Numbered from the stretch's first letter, positions 6,398-14,553 are shown. The stretch: DNA of 21,360 nt from an archaeon (GCA_024256265.1 JACGUK010000021.1:1-21360), one strand, 5' to 3'. The notes: generated by a model from the sequence alone, not told the origin. Program-made: numbers and translations.

Positions 6398-7046
6398 ACC
6401 TAAAAAGAATCAAGAACCTAAAGATTCTGAAGAACCGACACCGCCATCAGTATTCAGAGTAAAGCCGAGTGTAGCTAGGAAGGTCATAGAAGGAATACCA
6501 TTGCCTGATGATGTTAAAAATGCAGTCAAGCAATTAGCTCAAGCTCAAGGAAAAAGTGAGCAAGAAGTGTTACAGGAATTGGTTACAAAGGGCTTAGCAT
6601 CATCGAGTGAAGAGCTTATGTATATGCTAGCTAGAAAGAAGGTTCTAAATAGCATTACTTTAGATGAAGCAGAGTTAATGATGAAGAAGGTAAGTAGTGT
6701 ATTTAGTACATGGAGTACTACTCCACATCCAAATCCAAGCCTGCAACCAACACAACAACAAATAGAGCAAAAGGATGAATTCACGCAAACAATGGATAAG
6801 ATAGAGAAGGATGTTATGAAGGGGTTGCCACCAGTAACTTATGCGCCCCAATCAAATAATCCTAATCCAACTAAGGATCAATCTATTGGTACAGTAATGC
6901 TATACAATCTTGGCAAGTACGCTTTGGGCTTATTGCTAAAAAACGAGCAGATAGGCAAAGCCATAAGCAAGCTCATAGAGGAGAAGGGAGGAGACTTTCT
7001 TTCAGAATTGGAAAAGATGTTCAAGGAAGGTGAAAAAGAGGAATGA
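6387..7046 (+). CDS. hypothetical helical protein with disordered linkers
   Basis: 219 aa from the TTG at 6387. The in-frame ATG at 6381 directly follows the SD (GGAGTGG, 6374-6380) and has no spacer. The TTG has a 6 nt spacer and gives MSDEPKKN, like the MSEK starts of this operon. The N-terminal 20 residues and residues about 105-165 are Pro/Gln/Asn-rich and probably disordered. Residues about 38-100 are helical (LPDDVKNAVKQLAQAQGKSE) and look vaguely like an RHH or small helical DNA-binding unit. The C-terminus is a charged helix. A scaffold or assembly role is possible, not shown. Confidence 0.75.
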   Translation: MSDEPKKNQEPKDSEEPTPPSVFRVKPSVARKVIEGIPLPDDVKNAVKQLAQAQGKSEQEVLQELVTKGLASSSEELMYMLARKKVLNSITLDEAELMMKKVSSVFSTWSTTPHPNPSLQPTQQQIEQKDEFTQTMDKIEKDVMKGLPPVTYAPQSNNPNPTKDQSIGTVMLYNLGKYALGLLLKNEQIGKAISKLIEEKGGDFLSELEKMFKEGEKEE

Positions 7047-8053
7047 GCCTACCAGATGATGTATTAAAGAAGTGGAGGGAAGATGTGGATAAGGCATATT
7101 CTATATACAGTTCAAGATCATCTAACCCTGAATATGAACAGCTAATAATTGCTGATTATCTTTTAGAAAGGGCTTATGCCCATGATCCTTTGGTTATGAA
7201 TTGGCTTGATGCTCATGGGTATGCTATAGAGGATTTGGAGGCTGAAATAGAGCGGTTAGAGAGAGCCTTAGCAAGAAGGAGAGTAGGTGCTAAGATCATA
7301 GATGTATTCAAGATGAGAGAAGATATTGCTGAGAAGGAGAGGCATTTAACAAGATTGCTTGAGCTTGAGCTAATATTAGATGGTGTGCAAAGGATGGAAA
7401 GATGGGCTATGGATAAAATGAAGGAGAAAGGTTTTGCTACTGTAGAAGAGCTTGAGGCTGAAGTCGATAGGCTGAGAGGGATAGTAGGAGACCCACAAGA
7501 AATAGAGCCTCTGATATTAAAGGATCATATAGAGACGAATATAGTTCGGGTAGCGGATTATATTCAGACTGAAGGCGTGATAACTGTTACACATTATACA
7601 AAAGATCGAGTATGGGCGCCTATTGTTTCAGTAGGGATGGGTGTTGAAGAGCCAATAGAATACACGGGTAGGTTATTAGAAGCATACATAAGGCATAGAA
7701 AACGAGATGAGGCATGGTCATGGACTGTTGCATGGAGTGAAGCATTATCACTATTAAAGACTGTTGAGCCTTATTTGATGGCTGATAAATGGGAATCAGC
7801 AAGATACCTATTAAACATAGGCAAAGTCATGCCAGATACAGAGTATAGACCCATGTATCATGGGGTTGTGAAAAGAAAAATCAGACCTGTCTTTCTCTAT
7901 CCTGAATATGTCGATTTCCCTGTAAAATATGCCGTAATAGTTAAGAAAGGAGATGAGTTGCCAAGACCTTTACGACTCCTTCCTCTTCCTATCAAATATA
8001 CGCCCGATGGGGTAGCCATACGATGGCATGAAGGGATGGTAAGAGACCTTTGA
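7043..8053 (+). CDS. coiled-coil protein, last gene of the operon
   Basis: 336 aa, with the ATG at 7043 overlapping the upstream TGA. Residues about 65-160 form long Glu/Arg-rich coiled coils (IEDLEAEIERLERALARRR and a second stretch near 145). The rest is a mixed alpha/beta C-terminal domain with many Trp and aromatic residues and no span or signal. No catalytic motif is recognised. As the last cistron of the run it may be a large assembly or tail-like component (inference). Confidence 0.8.
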   Translation: MSLPDDVLKKWREDVDKAYSIYSSRSSNPEYEQLIIADYLLERAYAHDPLVMNWLDAHGYAIEDLEAEIERLERALARRRVGAKIIDVFKMREDIAEKERHLTRLLELELILDGVQRMERWAMDKMKEKGFATVEELEAEVDRLRGIVGDPQEIEPLILKDHIETNIVRVADYIQTEGVITVTHYTKDRVWAPIVSVGMGVEEPIEYTGRLLEAYIRHRKRDEAWSWTVAWSEALSLLKTVEPYLMADKWESARYLLNIGKVMPDTEYRPMYHGVVKRKIRPVFLYPEYVDFPVKYAVIVKKGDELPRPLRLLPLPIKYTPDGVAIRWHEGMVRDL

Positions 8054-8082
8054 TCCATGCAGGAGTGTATTTAATCCGTTCT

Positions 8083-8229
8083 TTAGTCTCTTGGCGCAAC
8101 GATTATTTCACTCTCTTTAATGATTCCAAAGGGATTCTTAATGTTATCGTCGTCTTTAGTATAGAATACTTTAACCATTTTGTCTACATCTTTAATGATC
8201 TTCCCGTCTATCTTGACAATGAGGGGCAC
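8083..8229 (-). CDS. 48 aa soluble protein, antisense to the operon direction
   Basis: GTG start at 8229 and TAA at 8083-8085 on the minus strand. The peptide starts VPLIVKIDGKII, continues VKVFYTKDDDN, and ends ESEIIVAPRD. Charged and hydrophobic residues alternate as in a small beta-rich protein. The plus-strand frame over the same bases gives an unconvincing peptide. It converges on the coiled-coil gene and diverges from the gene at 8262 with only 32 nt between starts. Function is unknown; a small regulator or modulator is possible. Confidence 0.55.
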   Translation of the reverse strand: MPLIVKIDGKIIKDVDKMVKVFYTKDDDNIKNPFGIIKESEIIVAPRD

Positions 8230-8230
8230 C

Positions 8231-8257
8231 TTTTTATGTAGATTTATGGCTATATTC
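8231..8257. promoter_or_regulatory. possible face-to-face TATA elements of a divergent pair
   Basis: On the plus strand TTTTTATGTA (8231-8240) is centred about 27 nt before the ATG at 8262. On the minus strand an AT-rich GAATATAG (about 8250-8257) is about 25 nt before the GTG at 8229. Both genes would be leaderless, with interleaved promoters. Judged by eye only. Confidence 0.35.
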
Positions 8258-8261
8258 GGGT

Positions 8262-8525
8262 ATGGCTAAAGATGATTTTTCTATCGCTAAAATATACGAG
8301 GGATTAAAAAAGATGATAGAATCGAGCGAAAGACTACCCTACGAAGAACTTACAGCAATTTTTTTGTCTTTAATATCTCTCTCAACCAGAGAGATGATCC
8401 TTGAATCAAAAAGGATGCGGAGACAAACCAATTGGATGATGGTTTTGACATCAATCATGGTCTTCTTAACGGCTTTACTTGTGTTCCTTACATTCCTCTT
8501 AGCCCGTCCATTATTAGGCTTTTGA
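8262..8525 (+). CDS. 87 aa tail-anchored membrane protein
   Basis: ATG at 8262, without a good SD and with a TATA-like element about 27 nt upstream, so probably leaderless. Residues 1-55 are helical and charged, with ESKRMRRQ just before one long hydrophobic segment (about 57-82). The Arg-rich side precedes the span, so the predicted topology is N-in, opposite to the operon's Arg-tailed proteins. It resembles small accessory membrane proteins with a cytoplasmic coiled helix. Family unknown. Confidence 0.75.
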   Translation: MAKDDFSIAKIYEGLKKMIESSERLPYEELTAIFLSLISLSTREMILESKRMRRQTNWMMVLTSIMVFLTALLVFLTFLLARPLLGF

Positions 8526-8599
8526 CTTTAAGAGTAAAGGCTATAGTAAGCGATATTGTCGTTCGATAGTATATTTTCGTCCTATTAAACCATATATAG

Positions 8600-8728
8600 T
8601 TGCTCTATCCAAAAATACTCGAAAAGAAATTGTATATCATTGCTGAATATTCTCATAAAGGTGGGAAGGACTTCATTTTAAAACATCACCCAAATGAACT
8701 TAAAGAGATAAGAACTTGCCCACAATAA
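8600..8728 (+). CDS. possible small protein or gene remnant
   Basis: A TTG-started frame of 42 codons, or 32 from the TTG at 8630, ends with TAA at 8726. It contains YIIAEYSHKGGKDF and LKHHPNELKEIRTCPQ, which look protein-like. A TATA-like CATATATAG lies at 8591-8599. It is too short to assign. It could be a real small gene just before the exonuclease gene, a remnant, or chance. Confidence 0.35.
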   Translation: MLYPKILEKKLYIIAEYSHKGGKDFILKHHPNELKEIRTCPQ

Positions 8729-8750
8729 AAGAGTTTAATGGTGATGTAAG

Positions 8751-9284
8751 GTGGTTGTAGCGTTTGACATTGAGACGCTAGGAAAAAATGCTTACCGAGA
8801 CAAGATAATCTTAATTGGAATGAAACGAGGCAGAAAAATTACGCAATGGAAGATATGGGAAACGAATGACGAATTGAAAATGATACAAGAATCCCTAAAG
8901 GCATTTGAACAAATTCCCTCATACGATGAGACAATTGTCGGATACAACAATCTAAAGTTTGATGTTCCCTTCATTATAGCAAGATTAAGTGTATTTGGGA
9001 AGATGACACCAGAAATTTGGGACATGCTCCATAACAAAAAGTGGCTTGACCTCTATCAGTTTTTGGGAAATGATTACAGAAGAATGACTTACTGGCTAAA
9101 TCATTTCAAGATCAAAAGAAAACATGAAGGCTTAGAAGGTAAGCACATGCCAGATTGCTTTAAGAGAGGGCAGTATGACAAAATTGAGCAACACAATAGC
9201 GATGATTTGACCACTTCAGAAAAATTGTATCTCAAATTGCGAAAGAAATTTCCAGATTTGCTTTCACGTGTTATCTTAACATAA
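8751..9284 (+). CDS. DEDD-family 3'-5' exonuclease (PolB/YprB-like RNase H fold)
   Basis: 177 aa, starting with GTG (an in-frame stop lies just upstream). The RNase H-like exonuclease motifs are in order. Exo I is AFDIET (D6, E8). Exo II is VGYNNLKFD (N67, F70, D71). Exo III is HNSDD (H148, D152), with His at the place usually held by Tyr in PolB-type proofreading domains. All four acidic metal ligands are present, so it should be an active, metal-dependent single-strand DNA or RNA exonuclease. There is no polymerase domain and the length is that of the nuclease alone. Whether it serves repair, the mobile element or defence cannot be told from the context. Confidence 0.9.
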   Translation: MVVAFDIETLGKNAYRDKIILIGMKRGRKITQWKIWETNDELKMIQESLKAFEQIPSYDETIVGYNNLKFDVPFIIARLSVFGKMTPEIWDMLHNKKWLDLYQFLGNDYRRMTYWLNHFKIKRKHEGLEGKHMPDCFKRGQYDKIEQHNSDDLTTSEKLYLKLRKKFPDLLSRVILT

Positions 9285-9327
9285 ATGGCTTGAAGGATTG
9301 TCTCCTAAATAAGATAAGGTCATTGTC

Positions 9328-9489
9328 ATGCCTATAAGAAATATTTGGTCTTTAGAGCCTGCTCAGTGTATAGTGGCTGAGGAAATCACTAAGAGATTGA
9401 AAGGTGTCAAGTCTATTTCCCGCTATTTTTTCTTATACCTTGCTAAATATTGTTCGATAGTCCATCTTTCCTCTTCAGTTATATCGTAA
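9328..9489 (+). pseudogene. 5' piece of a gene cut off at the restriction-modification locus
   Basis: ATG at 9328. The first 31 residues (from MPIRNIWSLEPAQCIVAEEI to about KSIS) look like a genuine protein start. After about 9420 the frame continues only as the antisense of the restriction-modification gene's last codons and stops at 9487. The break coincides with the 3' end of that gene (9423). The simplest reading is a gene truncated when the cassette arrived. The short length leaves chance possible. Confidence 0.4.
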
Positions 9490-12400
9490 AGCTCGTACAC
9501 TAAATTATCTATCTGCATTTCAATATCGTTTATCGTTTTCTTTATGTGCTCTATATGCTTCTTATCACTCTCTAACTCATCTAGAATTTCCTTTAAACGT
9601 TCAGATGGTATATTTAATCGAATTAATTCATCTCTTGTTACAATTTCACCGATCTTTGTTCTTAACCACTCATAAACATAGAGTTGCTCATATTTAGAAA
9701 ACAAGTCAATGTATTCACCCATAGTTATGATTATTCTGAAGTTTTCTTTATCATAGACATCAGTAAGGCGTTCTGTTCTAAGTGATTTTTCAAAGATTTT
9801 ATATGACTTCTTAGAGAGGTTAATTCCCGCTATATTCGCTAATATTTCAAACTTTTCATCTCCTTTAAAGTAGGAATTTGGGAGTGTGTCTACCCTGTTT
9901 TTTAACATGCCAAGCTCTTTAATACTCCTTACAACTTGATTTGTTAAGCCTACGATTTTACTAGCAATTACTTTTTCTTTCTCCGTCTGTGGAAGTTTAA
10001 TTGGTAATTGTTCTAGGTATTGAGTATTATATCTAAAATATCCACCAGCATGCATAGGACTTACATGTTTAAAATAAAATTCTAATAGCTTCGAGTTTAG
10101 AATTCCCAAAATAAGCTCGATTTTATCAGCTACATCTCTTTTGAGGATGATGCCATATACAGTCCCTTTAGAAAAGTAGAAACCTTCTTTGTCTAATGCG
10201 AAATTATTTTTGTCTGAAACATCTGGAGTGATTATCTTCATGGCTTCGAACCAATCAAACCTTCTAGCTGTAGGCAACTCATAAAAGACTTTTTTCACAC
10301 CCCACCTCTTAAGTAGGGTCGCTTTGTGCTCACATAAGTATCTCCATATATTGGGTGCAATTTCTCGTAATTCTTCCTCTGATAGCAAGCACGTTTCATT
10401 ACCCTTCATTGTGTAGGGGTATATGAGGTAGAGTCCTTTCCATTTCAATGACCATTTACGTACATCTTCCCCCCTCAAAAATTTCTTAAGTGGCGCTCCT
10501 TTTAGGTTATATTTTTCTATAGTTTCTTGGTTAACTACAAATATTCTATCGGAACCTGTCTGCACGCCCACCTGAATTCCTTCCACTAAGTCTGCTAATT
10601 TACAAGGCGTTGCAGAATTCATTTTTCTGATAATCTCTGACTCTTGATTTGGCATAAGAGTCCACGCTTTCTCTGATAATACTTTTTGCGGTATCCCAAA
10701 AACCTCAAACGATTTGCTCATTTTTTTCTCATCCCTTATTTGGCGCCTAATGTTTTCCAATAATTCATCTTCTGATTTGAAGACTTGGACGCACGAAACG
10801 GTATTATTCTCGATCTCTTCCCACTTGCTTGTTGCAGTAAGGGTTAAAATACATGGGTAATTAGTAGCCTCCTCGAAAACACCAGAATCACCGAAGTCAA
10901 GTATATGATCAATCTTAAAGTAAGTTCCGTTTAAACCTCCTGTCAATATTTTCCTTAAGACCTCTCCGTAACTACGTGTCATAAATCTATTTGAACATAT
11001 ATAGCCTAGTTTTCCACAATCTCTCTTGAGAAGAGCTAACCCTCTTTCGATAAAAAGGCAATAAATGTCGTAAAGACCCTTTGCACTTTCGTAAATTGTG
11101 CCATACTCTTCTTTTTGGATTGTAGATAGTTTATGTACTCTCACATAGGGCGGATTAGCTACAATGAAATCAAATTTCATGTTCTTAACTATATTCGCAC
11201 CCTCAGTATCCTCACTATACGCTTTTTTCCTTGAATTATCAAAAAAGCGAGGCAATCCCTCCTCAAGTTTTTCAGGTGGTCTCAAGGAATCTGTGCGATA
11301 GATATTAAACCTAGGTAGCCTATACTTCTTATCTCCTTTCCTTGCTACATCATAAAGGTCAATGAGTTGGAATAGTAAGTTCATTTCTGCTATAAAACAA
11401 GCAAATGGATGGATATCTAAGCCATAGATACATCTAACTACTTCCTCTAAAACTGTTTTAGCGTTGCTTGGGTCTGTAGGATCAAGCCCCGCTCTTTTGT
11501 AGCTTTCAATTAGTCTACGAGTGGCTTCTACCAAAAAGCCACCAGACCCGCATGCTGGGTCAAGAAGAGTTTTACCTCTTATATCCTTATCTGGTGTGTA
11601 TTCAATGGCATCAAGAATATAATCTATTACCTCTTTCGGTGTATAAAATTCGCCTAAACGTTTTCTTTCATCTGAAGGAAGATATCCTTGATACACATCC
11701 CCAAGAACGTCTCTATCCACTTCGCTAAAGTCAAATCTGTGCATCTTCCTAAGCGCATCTCTTATCTTTAAGTTTAGCTCTTTATCGAGTTCGCTTTGGA
11801 GTTTCTCATTTTCTTCACTTAGTAACTCTCTCTTTTCTTGAGAAATCCACCACCAATCGAAGATGCCAAGTTCGTGTAGATGCTTGTAATATCCTTTTAT
11901 TTCCTCACGAGCCTGCTCAAAGGCAAATAAGTATACATTCTCTTTCTTCTTGAATTGTTCCAAGAAACTTGCTAGATCACTACCTGAAAGTTTTGGAGTT
12001 CCGATTATACCCTTATCCTCACATATCCTTGTAAACAAAATTCTGCCCAAAATTACATAGGCAGTTTCTCTACAAAATATCTCTACAATCTCTTTCTTCT
12101 GTTCTTCGTTTCCCTTCGAAAATTCTTCCTCTTTCACAGAGAATTTTAGCCAGTCATCAAATATTTCTCTCAGGAATGCGCCACTATAATCTTTACGTTT
12201 GTAATATTCATTAAAATAACTCTTCATAACAATAGTTAAGTTAGCAATGATATTCTTAAGTTGCTTAGTAAGTTCCTCAATACCTTTATCTTTTACTAGG
12301 ATTCTGCGATAAGATTTTTCAAAATATTCTGAGTCTTCGATCTTCACATAACGGTCTCGCTCCAGTATGGCAAGTTTAAGAATCCGTTCTTTATCACTAG

Positions 12401-12851
12401 GTGAAAGTGCAAAGCCACGTTCAACTGTCCCAGTAATGGAATCCATATCTATACTAACTATTTCCCTTAGTTTTACGGTGATAGTAGGATCATATTTGTA
12501 AAGGAAGAACTTATGTCCATTTGTGAGGATGCCATACTCAACAGGGCGCAATTCCTCAAGGCGCTTTCCTAATTTTGTTTCATCTCCGCTCGTAATTTTA
12601 ACATCAGGACTCTTTGTCTCTACCAGAATTACAGGAAATTCCTCATCATCATATAGCGTAATGTCTCTTATTTCGGCAAAATAATAACGACCTTTTCCTG
12701 TCTCCCTAGTCCAACCAAGTACCTTATTGAATAGATTTTCCGCAAGAGACACTCTGAACTGTCTTTCCCTTCCTTCGGGGCTTTGCACATCTATCTCTTT
12801 TTTAATTTGTACAAAGGCTCCTGAAATTTTTGAGATGAAGTCTTCACTCAA
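9423..12851 (-). CDS. Type IIG-like restriction-modification enzyme (nuclease-methylase-specificity fusion)
   Basis: 1142 aa, TTG start (MSEDFISK), with a TAA just upstream in frame. The N-terminal domain is of HSDR_N/PD-(D/E)xK type. D68/D69 lies before VILVETK, with E78 and K80 as the ExK pair. An adenine-N6 methyltransferase domain follows: FYTPKEVIDYI near residue 402, SAM motif DPACGSGG (431-438) and catalytic NPPY (566-569). The C-terminal half resembles the TaqI-like specificity domain, with HAGGYFRYNTQYLEQLPI near residue 940, and then a helical tail. It should methylate one adenine in its site and cut unmodified DNA as a single polypeptide. No separate S subunit is nearby. A stand-alone phage-defence role is likely from the family. 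Confidence 0.92.
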   Translation of the reverse strand: MSEDFISKISGAFVQIKKEIDVQSPEGRERQFRVSLAENLFNKVLGWTRETGKGRYYFAEIRDITLYDDEEFPVILVETKSPDVKITSGDETKLGKRLEELRPVEYGILTNGHKFFLYKYDPTITVKLREIVSIDMDSITGTVERGFALSPSDKERILKLAILERDRYVKIEDSEYFEKSYRRILVKDKGIEELTKQLKNIIANLTIVMKSYFNEYYKRKDYSGAFLREIFDDWLKFSVKEEEFSKGNEEQKKEIVEIFCRETAYVILGRILFTRICEDKGIIGTPKLSGSDLASFLEQFKKKENVYLFAFEQAREEIKGYYKHLHELGIFDWWWISQEKRELLSEENEKLQSELDKELNLKIRDALRKMHRFDFSEVDRDVLGDVYQGYLPSDERKRLGEFYTPKEVIDYILDAIEYTPDKDIRGKTLLDPACGSGGFLVEATRRLIESYKRAGLDPTDPSNAKTVLEEVVRCIYGLDIHPFACFIAEMNLLFQLIDLYDVARKGDKKYRLPRFNIYRTDSLRPPEKLEEGLPRFFDNSRKKAYSEDTEGANIVKNMKFDFIVANPPYVRVHKLSTIQKEEYGTIYESAKGLYDIYCLFIERGLALLKRDCGKLGYICSNRFMTRSYGEVLRKILTGGLNGTYFKIDHILDFGDSGVFEEATNYPCILTLTATSKWEEIENNTVSCVQVFKSEDELLENIRRQIRDEKKMSKSFEVFGIPQKVLSEKAWTLMPNQESEIIRKMNSATPCKLADLVEGIQVGVQTGSDRIFVVNQETIEKYNLKGAPLKKFLRGEDVRKWSLKWKGLYLIYPYTMKGNETCLLSEEELREIAPNIWRYLCEHKATLLKRWGVKKVFYELPTARRFDWFEAMKIITPDVSDKNNFALDKEGFYFSKGTVYGIILKRDVADKIELILGILNSKLLEFYFKHVSPMHAGGYFRYNTQYLEQLPIKLPQTEKEKVIASKIVGLTNQVVRSIKELGMLKNRVDTLPNSYFKGDEKFEILANIAGINLSKKSYKIFEKSLRTERLTDVYDKENFRIIITMGEYIDLFSKYEQLYVYEWLRTKIGEIVTRDELIRLNIPSERLKEILDELESDKKHIEHIKKTINDIEMQIDNLVYELYDITEEERWTIEQYLARYKKK

Positions 12852-12862
12852 TTATTTAGCCC

Positions 12863-12880
12863 TTATTAATATTATAATCA
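12863..12880 (-). promoter_or_regulatory. TATA-like promoter of the restriction-modification gene
   Basis: On the minus strand the AT-rich GATTATAATATTAATAA sits about 15-28 nt before the TTG start at 12851. No SD is visible, which suits a leaderless transcript. By eye only. Confidence 0.4.
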
Positions 12881-12948
12881 TAGTACTTTACCTTTTCTCT
12901 ATCGATGCTAAAAACCCAAAGAGTGTATTAGATCATATAAGAAGGGAG

Positions 12949-13305
12949 TTATGGTCGTTCTACTGCGTATTGTTTTCCGATCTCAAGGGCATCCTGCAAA
13001 CTCTCTTCAATAGCTCTGCATATCTGATCATTATAAACACCTTTGCGCCGTTTTGCTTCGGAAAGCCACCCGATCCATAATGTATCCCTAAGAGCACGTG
13101 CCCATAAGACATGGGTCTTATCTATTTGTTCACGTGTGACTCTTCCTCTTTCATCTCTATGCTCCATTGGAAAGAGCCTATTCAATAGTCTAACTAATTG
13201 CCCAAGAGGTTCTTGCTCAGAAGGTATCAAGGGTACGCCTTCTGCTTCTACAATATCAACAAGAGTCTTTCTTGATTCTGACAAATATTCTTTAATTTCT
13301 TCCAT
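12949..13305 (-). CDS. hypothetical 118 aa helical protein beside the restriction-modification gene
   Basis: The ATG at 13305 reads MEEIKEYLSESRK. It is soluble and mostly helical, with two Trp-containing segments (HVLWARALRDTLWIGWL near residues 65-81) and a charged C-terminal helix. It precedes the restriction-modification gene on the same strand with a 97 nt gap that holds that gene's own TATA. They may therefore be separate transcripts of one cassette. I do not recognise the family; a controller or accessory protein is only a possibility. Confidence 0.7.
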   Translation of the reverse strand: MEEIKEYLSESRKTLVDIVEAEGVPLIPSEQEPLGQLVRLLNRLFPMEHRDERGRVTREQIDKTHVLWARALRDTLWIGWLSEAKRRKGVYNDQICRAIEESLQDALEIGKQYAVERP

Positions 13306-13422
13306 AGTTCGGTTTTTGTCTCAGACATGTATTATACTTTTTGATTCGATGATTGCCACCTTTATTCTTGCTATTCTTGATATAATATCAGAGATCAGGT
13401 TTCTCAATATCAGGACAGCTTG

Positions 13423-13442
13423 TTAGTAAACAAGTTTACTAA
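13423..13442. promoter_or_regulatory. 20-bp perfect palindrome (possible operator)
   Basis: TTAGTAAACAAGTTTACTAA has two 9-nt arms with 2 nt between. It lies about 118 nt upstream of the 118 aa gene and 34 nt past the end of the 287 aa gene, both on the minus strand. With no T-run and a 2 nt loop it looks more like a dimer-binding site than a terminator. A nearby RHH protein (14554-14880) is one candidate ligand. Confidence 0.5.
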
Positions 13443-13475
13443 AGATCAAGAACTTCCTCGTACTTTATTTAATAT

Positions 13476-14339
13476 TTAAGATCGTATTTTCTCTATTTCG
13501 ACATACTTGTCTATGTGTTTTCCAAGTCTCTCTAAAAGACTATCTGCTATCTCAATTAATTCATGTCTTTCAGAATCAAATTTTGAGACATCCGTATCTT
13601 TGTGAACCTTTTCGAGTATGTCTTTCCAAAAATCATTAAATGGAGGACGTAATTCAGAGATAGGAACTTCATGTTCATTTCTCCTCTTTTCACTGTCAAC
13701 CTCTTGATAGATATATGAAACGACAAATTCTAATTGATCTCCAAGGAAAGCTGTTTTTTGGAGCTTTTCTATGGGATCATTTTTGAGTATAGCACACTTC
13801 ACGATTGGTGCAAATTGTCTTCTGCCTACTGATACGAGATCTATACGGAAACCTTCAAGAGGTTCTCGTAAGAGGCGAATCCATCCAAACGAAGTAGAAT
13901 AAGTCTTATTGACAACATCATAAAGGATATCTGCTACAATTCTTTCGATTTTATTTATTTTGTCGATGAGAGAGTTTGCTCTTTTACAGAACTCGACCAT
14001 TTGGTCTTTGAATTTTGTTTCTACACAAAATATTTCGGGTTGGTTGATTATTGTAGTCCAATACCCTATTCCTTTTGTTCCTAGATTTAATAATAAATTC
14101 TCTTTTGTATTCTTAATTTCCAAAAAGAAAGGGGCATATATTTTTTTGATGTTTTCAACTGCTGTTCGCCTTTTTTCAATACGATCCTGAAGTCTGCTTT
14201 GAACGAAATAAGTAGTAAGAGCACCTGTCAAAAAACTAAATAGCAATTGTAAGAATCCAATGTTCCAAAGCCAAGAAAGTCCTGCTAGAATTGTTGAGAG
14301 AATGGCGCCTAAACTTGCCCAAATATCTTCGTCAGTCAT
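13476..14339 (-). CDS. membrane-anchored helical protein of unknown function
   Basis: 287 aa from the ATG at 14339. The N-terminal region (about residues 8-46) is a hydrophobic hairpin or two short spans. It is followed by a basic stretch (RLQDRIEKRRTAVENIKK) and a long soluble, mainly helical domain (about 60-287). Lys/Arg immediately after the membrane part puts the soluble domain inside the cell. No enzyme motif was found. Its position among defence-like and regulatory genes makes an effector or sensor role conceivable, but that is inference. Confidence 0.75.
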   Translation of the reverse strand: MTDEDIWASLGAILSTILAGLSWLWNIGFLQLLFSFLTGALTTYFVQSRLQDRIEKRRTAVENIKKIYAPFFLEIKNTKENLLLNLGTKGIGYWTTIINQPEIFCVETKFKDQMVEFCKRANSLIDKINKIERIVADILYDVVNKTYSTSFGWIRLLREPLEGFRIDLVSVGRRQFAPIVKCAILKNDPIEKLQKTAFLGDQLEFVVSYIYQEVDSEKRRNEHEVPISELRPPFNDFWKDILEKVHKDTDVSKFDSERHELIEIADSLLERLGKHIDKYVEIEKIRS

Positions 14340-14365
14340 GTGTTTAAGAGTTGCAATTGACCTTA

Positions 14366-14515
14366 TTAAAGGAAACTGTATAGAGGTTTCTTTGAGGAGT
14401 CAGGTTTAAAGTAACCAATTATATCTGGGAATTCCTTTTCTACACGAACAAAGAATAATGCAGGGTCATCTAACCATCTCTTTGCTTTTTTCTGTAATCT
14501 TTCTATCAGTGCCAT
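14366..14515 (-). CDS. 49 aa small protein
   Basis: ATG at 14515, TAA at 14366-14368. It starts MALIERLQKKAKRWLDDPAL and ends SSKKPLYSFL. The basic helix followed by DDPALFFVRVEKEFPDI is clearly protein-like, with codon use like its neighbours. The DPxxF segment faintly recalls N-termini of phage terminase large subunits, but this is too short to press. It lies 26 nt before the 287 aa gene on the same strand. Function unknown. Confidence 0.6.
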   Translation of the reverse strand: MALIERLQKKAKRWLDDPALFFVRVEKEFPDIIGYFKPDSSKKPLYSFL

Positions 14516-14553
14516 TCATAGATGGTTAAGGTTGATAAAGAAATCTCTAAAAT

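Noticed and set aside
8050..8241. plus-strand frame overlapping the 336 aa gene's stop (63 codons)
   Set aside because: Its peptide is full of Phe/Tyr/Ile with no protein-like pattern. The minus strand over the same bases gives a convincing 48-codon protein.
12727..13080. plus-strand 117-codon frame
   Set aside because: Antisense to the restriction-modification start and the 118 aa gene; no start signal and no sensible peptide.
13043..13426. plus-strand 127-codon frame
   Set aside because: Antisense shadow of the 118 aa gene extended through spacer DNA.
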